Source: Trichostrongylus colubriformis (taxonomy: Eukaryota; Nematoda; Chromadorea; Rhabditida; Trichostrongylidae). Taken from it: 64,000 nt of DNA. This document shows, one piece after another, positions 53,060 through 64,000 of this stretch (within the stretch, counting starts at the first letter, position 1; each line of letters begins with the position of its first letter). The stretch spans positions 36,361,919-36,425,918 of the forward strand of contig OZ022257.1 of NCBI GenBank assembly GCA_963978905.1. Reading direction: 5' to 3'. The notes beneath the pieces were generated by a model. The model saw only the letters and a list, made by a program, of their open reading frames with translations, made no database searches and had not been told where the DNA came from. The position numbers were made by a program, and so were the translations under genes.

Positions 53060-55690
53060 CGCAAACTTCGGGGTTAGTGAAGGCGTACTCACACATTCAC
53101 ACTGAATTCGACGTCTAATAAACCTAGTCCATATTCCCTGAAGTGGAAGTCGCAGTGTGAGAGGGAGAGCTACTATTGTCAAGATCAAGTATTTCATAGA
53201 AAACGTAAAAAATGTTCAATTCTTATCTGTGGAGATGTTCAGATCACAACCAGAATGAAACTGAACCTCGATTCTTTCGCAATGATTCGGAAAAATGAAA
53301 CACAGCTCTTACACAATGCAAGAGCAGGAGGAATAAGATCACAATATGGTATCTACTATAATGCGTCGTAATCACCGTAGTAACCTCTTCTCTAGATCGA
53401 CATGTACCGTAGCGCTCAAAAGTATTCGGCCAAACACTTTTTTGTCATAACTTTTGTCCTATTTGACCAAATTTGACAAAATTTTGATAAGTGGTGCCTG
53501 AACCTGTTGTAAGCATTCCCTTCTACATGAGTGCCGCTTGACTCTTTTCATGGTTCTTTACAAGAATTAACTACAAGACCAAAAGAAAAAAGCTTGATCA
53601 AGAAAAACGGCTTTCTTTACAAAAACAAAACGAGCAAGCCTCAGAGAACATCGATATTTTGTAGAAAGACCACGACTTTTCATGACAGCTGCACAGCGGG
53701 GCGGCATAGGGATGGCACTACAATTACAAAAAATTGCATTTAACCACGTAACTTACACCATTGAGCGCCAAAATAGTATATTTAGTACGCAGTGTCTCCA
53801 AGTACAATATACTAAAATTCTCTTAGATTGGTCCAGCCGCAAAAAAGTGACAATTGAAAACTCAAGTGAAAAACCATTTAGCCGGTTACTTTTGAGCGCT
53901 ACTGTACTTTCAAAATGATGCAGGCTGCTAATTTCGGCGTGGGCCAGAGCCATTCCTTTCTTTTTTTCTCTTTTTCTCCTTTTTCATTTTTTCACCAAAC
54001 TCTGAAGAGGGAAAAGCTTCCACCTCCGCTAATTTCAAGACACACGCCAGATTTACGCTTCAGTGTGCTTACTATTACCCTATAATTTTTTAGGTAGTAA
54101 GAAGTATGAAGGTTCATTCTGAACTCATTATTCCATATCCTCTCTTCATTGTTTTTATTTCATCCATTACCATTCCTCGTTGAGCGCTAAAAGGCCCACA
54201 TTATTGAAAAACACACTATATCGGAACCGAATGCGTTATTCTCGGGTCTCAACAGGTCGATTATTTGGAGATGAGATGCATAGAATAAAGCACAAAGAAA
54301 GAGTTCGACCAAGAAAAGAAAAATGTAAATTTGGTCCCAATCTGAATCCTCCGAATCAATTGTATAGTTAGTTACACATTTGTACACGATCGACGGCTCA
54401 TTTACCCATTTGTTCTCTCTTTTATCCATACCGGTCACCACAACATATGAAGAGGTCATGACTAGCGATTTCCAGTGCGGTTTCCAACAAGTTCAATCGG
54501 CGTCAAGTCTGATGTTAGTGTGTGAGAGCACCGCTACTAATACCGACGTTTACGCCCTCTAGGGTAGTAGGATGTTTGCCTGGTGCTGATGTTAGCTCGC
54601 TCCGCTGGTCCTATTCCTCGGGTTTTTCGCATTTTATGCCGTTCTTCCTCTATTGTAACATTGCTGAGCACCTCTACTTTCACATTCCACAACCTGCCGA
54701 ATTGACCCCTTCGTATTCAAATCCTGGCTCTGTATTGCGATCTGTGTAAGGGTTATTGAGTTGCGAGATTTTTTGGCAACATCTTTTGCTTTTTTCTCAT
54801 CTAACTTGATATCAATGATTGAACTCTAATTTTCAAAGAACTGATTTGTTATTTGTGCCTATTTGTATTCACATGTACAGATATTATTAATATTTGAAGT
54901 ACCGAAAATTTCGAAAAAACGGCTTTTTATGGGGAAAAATTAATTTTGAAGTTCACTAAGAGTGTCATTGAGTGCCACTATTTTCTCTCTCACGTTGAAC
55001 GTTGGCGTTCTTATGAAGAAGGAGCAACTGAAGTCATCTCGAGAAATCGTCAAATCCACAGTCTGGAGGGTAACGAGAAGAGGCTGTGATATCACCAGGG
55101 AAGCGACGAAGGAGTGTCCAAGGCATACGGCACACATAAGGCGACTCACCCCTTCACAAAGTTGAATTTAGGAACAGATTGGAAGAGGGTAATCATGCAT
55201 CGCAACCATACCTCACATTTGAACATGTGCTGGCTATTATGTGTTGGCTGGTGTATATTACAGCAAACATTTTTTCTAGAGGTTTATTCACGAAAACCAC
55301 ATCATCCCAAATAAGATTGCTCCTATGGGAGAACTTTGAAACTAGCACTCTTGGTGAAAAAAATGCCTAAAAAGCCTATCCCATTGCGTACCACTCTATG
55401 CGCCACCAACGTCACACCCCTTTTTGCACAGCGCACGCTATGGTTCATTGTATGTAGTTCGAAAGTACCTGTGTGCTCTGGAAAATATAAATAAGTGAAT
55501 TAAAGTAAATCCACCCTGACTTGGCGCGAGCCTTGGCTCCTCACCCAGTTCTCACATTTCACGTAGCTCCTGCCGACAGGTTAGTGTGCGCCAAAAACAT
55601 CCTTACCAAGAAAGCGAAAGGGACCATAAGTACCTTCTACCCATCTCTTTTTTTCATTTCTAACGAACGACACGTGATGCGGCGTTCAAG
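53060..55690. other. No supported gene; partial family A copy at 54590-54715
   Basis: At 54590-54715 the family A 3' part is present (GGGTTTTTCGCATTTTATGC and TGTAACATTGCTGAGCACC). Elsewhere only short frames appear, such as 53531-53743 plus, 54187-54459 minus and 54962-55165 plus, without recognisable domains. Confidence 0.4.
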
Positions 55691-55790
55691 GACAGTTAAG
55701 TATGCGGGCGGCGTGATAACGACTTGAACCCTGACGCGGGTAGGAGCACATGAAGAAGGTAATACTCCACCAACAATTTCAACGTGCTCC
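55690..55790 (-). repeat. tRNA-like SINE fragment
   Basis: On the minus strand, CCCGCGTCAGGGTTCAAGTCG contains a near-consensus B box (GGGTTCAAGTC). No matching A box is clear upstream, so this may be only the 3' half of a tRNA-derived unit. Confidence 0.3.
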
Positions 55791-55929
55791 GGAGCTTCTG
55801 AAAGATTACTGGTAATGCTAATTATGCAGTCAACTTCTAATCTAATCCTTGTGTATTTATAATGATTTATACAGCACAAGAACCGAAATATTCCCAGGAC
55901 AGCGGTACTAAGCGCACGTTGCTGCAATT

Positions 55930-58380
55930 TTATGTGTGAACGGTTGGTTGGATTCCTTTCCCTGCACTTCTAAACTGTATAAAAATACAATCAGGTGCAT
56001 GGGGATGTCAAAAAGCCTTCTAGAAAACGGAAATTAGAGTGTGAAAATTTTGTGATGATTTCGCTGTGCTGATCTGGAGAAGTAAGGATGTGCTGATAAT
56101 CGAATGCAAGAAGGAAATCCTTTTTCATAACGAGGTAGAGCTCATTGTGATCTTATCAGTGCAGGGATCTTATGTTGCCAGAATAACTTGAAAGCCATAT
56201 TTGTCAAAACTGCCTCCTTTTTGTCGCTTCATTCAAAGGCTCAGCGAGCTCACTGAAATTTCTGCAAGTGTTCGGTTCCTAACAAAAGTAGTCTCGCGCG
56301 CGGTCATACAAAGAAAACCAAGCTGCGGTGGTCTTGTCTGACAATTGAAAAGCTGCATTGTGACCCGAACAACAATCTGCCTCCACTACTAGTATCCTGT
56401 TTGCTCACTTTGCTCAAAAACGATCATATTTTATGATTTCCCCAGCTGGATCTGCGAGTCATAAACTTCCCTGTTCAAGGTTTTTATCTCTTTTACTGAT
56501 GGCAGCTTATGAATGCTTTGGAGCAGTCTGGAAAAGTCATAACTCTGAAGTACAGGCGAAGAGCTACGTCATTGCAGATGCAGCTTGCGTTACTCTGATG
56601 TGCACTTCTTGGGGATTAGCGAACCTAGCAACCTATTTGGCACAGTGTGTCAGTATGTGATGGTAGAATAAGTGAATCCGAGAGGTAAAATCTGAATGGC
56701 CGAACCTACGCGAGGTAAACTGGTGATGCTTCAGTAATCGCTTCGGAGTATCATCCAAAGTCCTCTTGCCTTTGCTATTTTCTAGAATCCCAGGGGTTGT
56801 CATAATGAACTTGACTCACCTTGGTAATCACTTTTAGCGACTTCCTTCTATCTAACTTTTTTCCTGCGTTGTGGTACTGGACGTTTTCTAAGATTCAGTG
56901 CTTTCGCCTGTTTTCAAAAGAGCATCCACTCTGGATAGTACCTCTTCACGGAGCCACGAAAGTAGGATTGACATGTATATGACTCGAATTTTTTTACTCA
57001 TGTCCTTTACTAAAATTTCATGTCCTTATAATTATTTTGCTGAATTCCTATGCAGGCTCAGAGCCTCAGCTCAGGATGTTTTTTTTTTCAAAACTGGATT
57101 TAGTTCGTGTTATAGTCACACCACCTCCAATATGTTCTTTCATAAACTTCTATAAAGAATTCTTCTAACTTGTCACCGATGTGTTTCATCTACTCATTCC
57201 TTGGTATTTTTTTTTTTCGTCTAGAGACTTCAGTGGCCATTTGTGAGGATCTGTACCTCAAGATATTCATGAGACGCTAATTCGAATCTTCATTCCATAG
57301 CTGAGGAGGATTTTGCAGAGTAAGCTCAAAGTCATAAAATTTTTGCCTGATGAAAAAGGCAGTGGAGACGAAAATTCGCTCGACAAAGGAGTGTGAAAGT
57401 GGAGGTGTTTGAGTAGCGTTACAAAGAAAAAACGGAATGAGGTAGCCAGAATCCGAGAAATCGGTTGTCACTCCCCGCATCGACTCTTTTGACGGACATG
57501 TATTCCGTCAATCTTTTGTCACAAGTACATCAATGAAGTCGAGGCGGGGAATAGAAATACAATTTTTCGATTCCCTGACATTTTATTTTTTTTTCTCAAC
57601 TTGTGAGAGTCTCTTCTTTTTTCATATTTTTCGTGAATCTGGTATCTGAGCCACTTCGGAGTAATAATTCAAGAAAATTCCACGATTCTAATCGTTTTCG
57701 GAGTCACTCTAATAGGTACAGCACACAGGAATTCGAAAGGAACTTTTTTGTTTTAGAGCAAAAATAAAAAGAATGGGAAAAGCAGCATCATTCGAATTCA
57801 GCCGAGCAACATCTGAACAGCCGTCAGTGGAGAATGCGACGTTCAAATTTTTCCGCTCAATGTTGTCTTGCTTCCTACTCCGCGTCCCTGGCCACATAAC
57901 CGTCAGCGTTTAGCTCCCGACGTTTCACCCCGTTGGACGCTATTTTGAGAAGCTGTATTTCTGCCAGATTCTTTTTTTTGCGCTGAACTTCGCATCTGAC
58001 TCCTGGAGAGCTTGATTTTCTGGGGTCGATTCCTCTCCATAATTTATGATGACAGAGAGAATTGATGACAGAGAGAATACGAACTCTTCCCAATCCTGTC
58101 AATCAGCACCTTCACCTTGACCAATCGGGTAATTCCGCCCCTTGGATGTGGGGTCCGAGACTGTGGTGGCAGTCGACGTCATGACTTCCACCAGTTAGAG
58201 AGCTCACGGCTGACTTTCACCGTGAACTACCAGGTGTGCAACCTTTTTGGAACCAAAAATATCTTCCAGAACATGGGTACTCAGCTCTGATGACATCCAC
58301 TGTCGAGTCAGCCTGATACTCGCTTTCACCTATGTCAGGGTGGTAAATAAGTTGACCAAACGCAACTAATTACAAGAAGC
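55930..58380. other. No supported gene
   Basis: Short frames only (56433-56660 plus, 56898-57155 plus, 57277-57480 minus). A 16 bp direct repeat GATGACAGAGAGAATT lies in tandem at about 58049-58080. A short stretch at 57940-57985 resembles the inner arm of family B (GAGAAGCTGTATTTCTGCCA). Confidence 0.4.
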
Positions 58381-58424
58381 TCCCCAATGCAAGTTAGAAG
58401 CTCTCAAAGAGCAAAAAAACGTGT

Positions 58425-58860
58425 TCATGAGAGGAATCGTCCACGGAAAAATGAGTTCTCATGTTACCCATGTATTTATGTTGTATTTGCCTATTGTGGA
58501 ACGCATGCGAAGTTCCACTCGAAAAATATGTAAACCACAAAATCTCGGCCGGGTGGGCGGGGCCTTCGAACAAGGTCCGAACACCTCGTCCGCCGCGATC
58601 GGAGACGCATTGCAGAACAGAAAGGACGCAGTTGGGAACGTAAACATCCCCACTCTCCGTTCCCAACTGCGGTGGACGACGGAAGGGGGTTTGTACTCGG
58701 AGGCTCCTCCCACCCGGTCAAGAATTTGGGGAGCTGTTTCTTAGCCGAATTCTCACCTTTTCGCGTGAAACTTTGCATGCGGCCCTTATTAGGCAAATAC
58801 AACATAAATATTTGGGTAACAAAGAAACTAATCTTTCCGTCGACTTTCCCTTCAAGGACT
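58425..58860. repeat. Fold-back repeat family B, copy
   Basis: The left arm (GGAATCGTCCACGGAAAAAT ... TGTTGTATTTGCC) pairs with the right arm (GGCAAATACAACATAAAT ... TTTCCGTCGAC). The centre has mirrored GCGGTGGACGACGG / CCGCCGCGATCGG motifs. The overlapping open frames of 84-149 codons on both strands here are by-products of symmetry. Confidence 0.7.
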
Positions 58861-59139
58861 GAATTTGAAGACTTAAGGGAACCGGAATGGGTTCGAAACA
58901 AGAGAAAGATGCAAAGAAATGAGCATTTTGTATCGAACACAGAAGGTTAGAAGCGATAATCGGTGAAAAAACCCGGATTCAAGAGCGCATCGCTGCGGTG
59001 TGTATTCGCATCCAATTCGCATCATTTCACAGACCTTCCGAGTTGTCCGCTGTAGGACACGGGCCGCGGGCCAACGTTAGTTGTAGCACCTGACTCCCAG
59101 CGCAGTGGAGTGGCCATTACCACTACATTAGCATTCATG

Positions 59140-59340
59140 TAAGCATCTAGAAACAATATAAGAAAGAACAAAGTAAAAAGTAAAAAGAAAAAACAAATTT
59201 CTAATAGAAACATCTTATTTTGGCACCATGCAAAGGCGTCAAATTGGCGAGTTTGTGCAATGGCGGCCACTTAAATCGTCCACACTACGTCTGTTCTACC
59301 GTAGGCCAAAATTATCCCCTTCTGGTGTCTTAAAATGATG
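59140..59340 (+). repeat. Dispersed repeat family D, copy
   Basis: Partner of 49120-49335; see that entry. It lacks the poly-C fold-back found just upstream of the other copy, which shows that the fold-back is a separate insertion. Confidence 0.7.
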
Positions 59341-59344
59341 CGAA

Positions 59345-62070
59345 CAGCTTCACTACACTACACTCACCGCAATTAGATGTTTTCGCAGCCTACCCAATTT
59401 GGAAAGAAGATTTGAGTTCAGCGCCTCAAAATAAACATCATGAGATACAACGCACTGCTGGGCAGACTGATATTGCCCATGCCTTGTCGCGTGTATTTTG
59501 TAAGCATCACGCCTGTGAAAGTTTGAGATACTCGTGACCTAACGTTGTGTTGTACCGTCGCGAAAAAATCAAATCCTTCTATTTTTGCAGATTTTCATAT
59601 ACTATCTGGAGACCTTCAATAGAGATGGCTTTGCAGATATTGCTCTCAAGAGTAGATCTCGTGCGACTTCAAAAAGAAGCATCACTCTACTACGGATAAT
59701 GCTATGAACTGTATAAACTGAAGAAGCCATCATTCTTCTTCATGAATCCCTTTCCTCAACGACTCTATTGCTCCAAGCGTTCCGTGCTGAGTACGCTATC
59801 TCTTGAGCAATATCTGCGTGCTACTTATTCAATTTCTTTCCTCGCCGTCAACAACAGGACCTCCCGTTTCCGGCTATAATGGGCCAGAATTTGGAACCGT
59901 CGCCCAAAATGTTATTCAGTGAACTCAGAACTTATCTCATGCGCTGGCAACCAACTTTTACGTATCGACGAGCTCCTTTCAAAACTGTTTAATCTGATAT
60001 TTAAGAGTCGTTTCATAATCAATAGACTCTCAAAGCCTGAAAGAAACGATTAGGGGGATATCACAAATGGGAAACGTGCTCTGTGTGAGTGAATTGGCCG
60101 GTCTTGGTGAGAAAATCTGCCACGAAACTTCCGTGGAAGAGCGCGTCTTGCTATCTTCGCCGCTCGGAAGAGCGCGTCCTGCTATCTTCATCGCTTCGTC
60201 GCCTCGCTGCGCGGTGGGTACCGATGGCGGGAGTGGCCATGAGAGGTCGGCAACTAATGGCTCGGCTGTGTGGCTTAGCTGCCTCGCCATCTGTATCACC
60301 TCAGAAAGCATGTAACGAACCAGAGCGCGCTAAAGCTTAGGTGGTCCTCCTCATGATCCTATTCCTTGTTCCTTTCTTTCTAGGTGTTGCACTGGAAAAC
60401 TAAAACAATGTACCTGATCACCCCTGGAGGTGTCTAACTTTTGGTAGTACACCGAAACAAGGGCGGTCAGTTCAACCGACACATTCAGCGATTCTGGCTC
60501 AAGATTTTGTTCTCTTGCTTTCGATTTTGTTTTATTCATATCTATCGCCCTTGTTTAGCGAACTGTCTTTGAAATCTTTGGTTTTTGGGAGACTTTTTAT
60601 GTTGATTTTTTCGATAAGGAATTCCATACATATAGCTACTGAGCGCTCAGTAATGTTGAGCCACTCACTCTAGTGAATGATAGCTCAAACATGACTGCCC
60701 AGAGGCCGTCACACCCGACAAATTCGTGAGGAATCCCTGGGGAGAGACATGCAGGCGATCGGCCACGTTTTTTTCCCGGTCTCAAGGAAGCTAGACACTA
60801 TTGACCGCCTCTGTTTTTGTAGGCAAACTTCCAACTTTTCCAGTGAACGTGTTTACTCTCCATAACGCATATACTACTTCGCTCTCAAGTCATCATAAGG
60901 CAATTTAGCGCACACCGCGCTACAAAACAACCATGCCCAAATAATGTGCACTATGGGGCTTATTTTTGTAGCCTTCATTTCTTTATTTCATCAAATGTCC
61001 TCTTATATAATTATCTTCATACTTGTACTGAGCTGCAGCCCCTCATACTGACTGACGTTTGGAAGAAGTTTGTTCTTGAAATTTGCATATAATTATTGAA
61101 AAGTCTTCCCGCGTAATCTCTCCCCATCAGAATGTTCCCATACTCAAAGCCTTCCCTCTATTCCCATCATACACCAGTCCTAGAATCCTACTCTACGCGG
61201 TTTGTCTTTCCATGAGGGCCGTCGTATACTTGTGTTTTGGATTTGATTTCCTATGTCCCAGATCTTTGAAATATCTATCCCTGATGTTCTTCTTGTCACC
61301 TTTCCTAATGTAAGGATTTCTTTCTCTGTCAGTGTGCGGAAAAGTGGGTCTCTGTCTTTTTGCCTAATCTCGGTGCATTCATCATTTTTCACAAACACAA
61401 AACAAATTTTTCATCATCTTTCTAGTTATTTCCTTCGCTCTTCACTGATTGTATCCTGTTTGGTCGAATGTTTAGGTCGCGAGTGTTGAATCCAACAACA
61501 GCTTCATTCGCTCACTCACAACTAATACTCCTGCATACAGAGAGCAAAGGCAGTTCAGTGAGAAAGGGTCAAAAAAGCTCAAAGAGCTCTCTGCGTTCAT
61601 TACTTCCCTATTTAACTTCTCACTTTTCCACATTTTCGAGGCCTGGCTTACGGGTATGGTGCAGAAGCAGACAAGGCGTCTTTGCACGGCGCAATCCAAG
61701 GCATTAATTCCTTTCCAAACCTACATATTGTGAAAATGCGCGTCCGCGTTCTGCCAATGAGTGTTTGCGACGGCATCGTGGCCCCTGCTGTGCAGTACCA
61801 TTACGGGTTCAGTTCACTCTTTCGCGTCTTGCCTATATCATAGTTTGCTCCGATCTTCTTGTGTTCAGCCCGGCACGACAGGCAAAAATACAACTTATGG
61901 TGTCAGTACATAGAACCGTTTGGTGAATCCAATAAACCTAGATTTTCTAGAAAGGCTGTCATTTAGTTCTCTATTAGAAATCGTCACGGTTTGTTGTGCA
62001 CAGGTATTATAGGCGTTCCCTCTTCATGTTTGTCAGTTTGAAAAATAGTCTTAAAAATATAGCCATTCAT
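59345..62070. other. No supported gene; GC-rich island with a 31 bp tandem repeat
   Basis: At 60067-60330 the sequence turns GC-rich and three frames are open for 82-93 codons (plus from 60067 and 60089, minus from 60311). It includes a 31 bp tandem duplication (60135-60165, 60166-60196; unit GGAAGAGCGCGTCTTGCTAT then CTTCGCCGCTC). A coding exon is possible but undecidable. The rest shows nothing recognisable. Confidence 0.35.
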
Positions 62071-62079
62071 CCCACAAGG

Positions 62080-62430
62080 TACCGCTTGTTGTGGGGGGAA
62101 AGTGAAGCTGGGAGCTCTCCAAATACAAACATTTCACTCCTGAAATGGTGATATGCAGCGAAACTCGCATTAAAAAAGCCCGGTTTGGAGTCTTATCACG
62201 ATATCGGAGCAAGGCGTGCTCTTCTGCAGATCATCAGCCGAACGAGGGCGGAACATCGTTCGCAGCCATCTAATTCAACCTCTCGCCCGCCCACATTCTA
62301 CCTCACCGGATATTGATGCAGAGAGGCGCGCAAAGAAAAAAGTGAGAAGGGGTGCTCGGATTTTTTCACGGGGTTTTCGCCGTTTAACTTCATTTTTTGT
62401 CTGCGCTGCTTAGCACCCCTATTTTTGAGT
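62080..62430 (+). repeat. Dispersed repeat family A, copy
   Basis: GTGATATGCAGCGAAACTCG, GGAGTCTTATCACGATATCG, CTCTTCTGCAGATCATCAGC, CACGGGGTTTTCGCCGTTTA and GCGCTGCTTAGCACCCC follow the family order. Confidence 0.6.
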
Positions 62431-62609
62431 TTTCCGTTACTCCAAGTTTGCAAGTAACCAGTTGGGTGTTTTTCTAACGCTATCATTATCCCTTTTTCCT
62501 TTCTCTAGATCAGTTTCTTTTTTATTGTTAGTCATGTCCCAACATGAGGTCGACGAAAAGAGCGAATGTGCACGACAAATATGAATATGTATGTCCATGG
62601 GATACATGC

Positions 62610-62935
62610 ATTTCCGTAATTCATTGAGCCTTGGCTCCCCGGATCCAATTGGTTTGCATCCGTATTGTGCCCGTAGTGAACGGACTTTAGCAGGTTGTGA
62701 ATGAAGGCGACGAAGTTTCGGATTTTTCTGTTGAAGTAACACATCATGTTCACTCGAAGTAAGCTCCCGACTCTGTTCGTGCAGAAGGCTGAGGAGATTA
62801 GCGGTAGAGTGAGGTCTGTTTTCGAGTTTGGGGATGGAAATCTTTTTAGAACCTTCTTAGAATTTGCTGAAGTCTACTGGAGTAGGGCTGAATAAGAGGA
62901 GAAAAAATTACCTTTTTTGGCATTTTATGTATATC
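62610..62935 (-). mobile_element. Truncated relic related to the element at 17020-17760
   Basis: Read on the minus strand from about 62935 it matches the plus strand of 17025-17280: GCCAAAAAAGGTAATTTT, AACAGACCTCACTC, CAGCCTTCTGCACGA and AAAATCCGAAACTTCGTCGCC occur in the same order. The minus frame (about 62742-62560) is longer here (KNPKLRRLHSQPAKVRSLRA), implying that a protein-coding ancestor existed. The other terminus is not found. Confidence 0.6.
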
Positions 62936-63261
62936 CACGTAAACTATATACATGCATCTCAAGCTACAATATCTATGCATAAAATCATCATGCATCATGA
63001 GAATAGTTGAGCTGTAGACTAGGTGCATAATGTTCCTACACAGCTCCACCGAAATAATTCCGGCTGCCTAATCGTCTATCGGAGAAACGGTCTATCCATC
63101 TCGGTGTACGTTTTGATGTCATCATTCAGCTATCGCTACCCTGAAATTCGTGAATTGAACAAAAAATGAATTACGATTCAACTTGTCTACAGAACTTATG
63201 CGCTGATCGCGTATATATCCTCCTGCTATAGAGTTGACCACATTTTGGTGCAAGTGCACCA

Positions 63262-63381
63262 AGCTGGTACAATAACTCTTTTCACTAAATTAGTTTGAAA
63301 TTACGTTTAGTTGAAATTAGTGAAAAGAGTTATTGAAGCTGGTACAATAGCTCTTTTCACTAAATTAGTTTGAAATTACGT
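63262..63381. repeat. 45 bp direct repeat with hairpin between copies
   Basis: 63262-63306 recurs at 63337-63381 with one change (AATAACTCTT/AATAGCTCTT). The inner part of copy 1 (AATAACTCTTTTCACTAA) also pairs with 63316-63334 as a hairpin. The order copy, inverted piece, copy suggests a small fold-back that was duplicated. Confidence 0.85.
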
Positions 63382-63717
63382 AATGCATAGGGGTACTCGG
63401 AAAAGCAGAGCGAAAAATGTAAATAGCGATTCCTTTCTGATATTGACGTCAACACCTGAAGCAGAAGTCAGTTTCGTGATCTGCGCCCTGAATAAGCTTC
63501 ATAGGCGAAGTACCAGCACAATAAATTTTCCAGCCCAGCCCCTGGTTCTTGGGGTAGTGGTGGTTGAAAAATGTCAATTTATGGAGGCCAATTCTGTCGG
63601 AAAAGTTCGGCAGTTCGTGCTGCAGATGAGCGGTGCTGCGAAGGAGTTATTAGGCCGGTCAGTGAGATCCGGAACGCTGTGATTCTATTGCTGTAAACAC
63701 CTCTAGAAAGATTCCGA

Positions 63718-63789
63718 AACTCAGAGCCTTTATCTAGTGTACTGCATATGTTCAACTCAGAGCCTTTATCTAGTGTACTGCATATGTTC
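63718..63789. repeat. Perfect 36 bp tandem duplication
   Basis: The unit AACTCAGAGCCTTTATCTAG then TGTACTGCATATGTTC occurs twice without a change. The unit length is a multiple of three, but no gene is supported here; the minus frame across it is short. Confidence 0.9.
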
Positions 63790-64000
63790 GATTGATCTAA
63801 CCACGTGTACAACATTTGAAGCGGATTTCGAAGCAGCGGTTTGGTTTTTCCTAACTACCTTTTGGCTACGAATATGTTCGCTTTCATGTATTTCAGCAAG
63901 ATTGGATTGGTTCCTCTAAAGCAAAAAGGAATCGCACTGCATATTCCTTTTGCGAATCCTCCTCACCGCAATTTAATGCATTCTCGCTTGCTCCAGATTA

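Noticed and set aside
58391..58940. Several 84-149 codon frames on both strands
   Set aside because: By-products of the symmetric family B fold-back.
1..64000. CRISPR arrays, rRNA genes, spliced-leader RNA gene, telomeric repeats
   Set aside because: Looked for on both strands by eye; no regular spacer array, rRNA core, SL1-type sequence or telomere repeat was seen.

Overview
This window looks like non-coding-rich chromosomal DNA from a nematode, most likely a parasitic strongylid or a relative. I infer this from several mariner relics with TA target duplications, an LTR retrotransposon with a BEL/Pao-like gag, a CR1/L2-type LINE, dense fold-back MITEs and tRNA-derived SINE-like units. Exon-sized open stretches with short introns (43-140 nt) and a trans-splice-like acceptor fit the same picture. 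No bacterial operons, rRNA, CRISPR or complete tRNA gene is visible. I cannot name the species from sequence alone.

Layout. 0-3 kb: on the minus strand, the first exon of a probable Clc-like/claudin-superfamily membrane protein whose later exons may run off the left edge, with a 1.25 kb inverted repeat in its first intron. 3.2-3.8 kb: a GC-rich, TATA-containing tract that may be an LTR or retroelement promoter. 6.1-8.9 kb: a composite palindrome of TTAA-flanked (piggyBac-like) non-autonomous elements. 8.9-9.5 kb: a compact four-exon minus-strand model for a small secreted cysteine-containing protein. 9.5-17 kb: mostly featureless. 17.0-19.8 kb: a TA-flanked element and a full-length but dead mariner. 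20-27.6 kb: scattered exon candidates and a 1.3 kb near-perfect palindrome. 27.7-31.0 kb: a mariner whose right terminal repeat is split by a young 2.46 kb non-autonomous LTR retrotransposon with a clean 5 bp target duplication. 33.1-36.4 kb: a CR1/L2-like LINE with a 903-codon uninterrupted endonuclease-RT ORF. 36.7-37.5 kb: a third, internally deleted mariner. 38-48.3 kb: several candidate exons, a 97%-identical inverted duplication and SINE-like units. 48.5-63.8 kb: repeat families, a 0.6 kb TTAA element, hairpins and short tandem duplications.

The protein-coding calls, apart from the transposon proteins, are hand-built exon models based on frame, splice sites and phase. They are hypotheses. 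The mobile-element calls, which rest on terminal repeats, target duplications and catalytic motifs, are much firmer. The genes do not form an obvious pathway; the unifying theme is nested insertion and inverted duplication.
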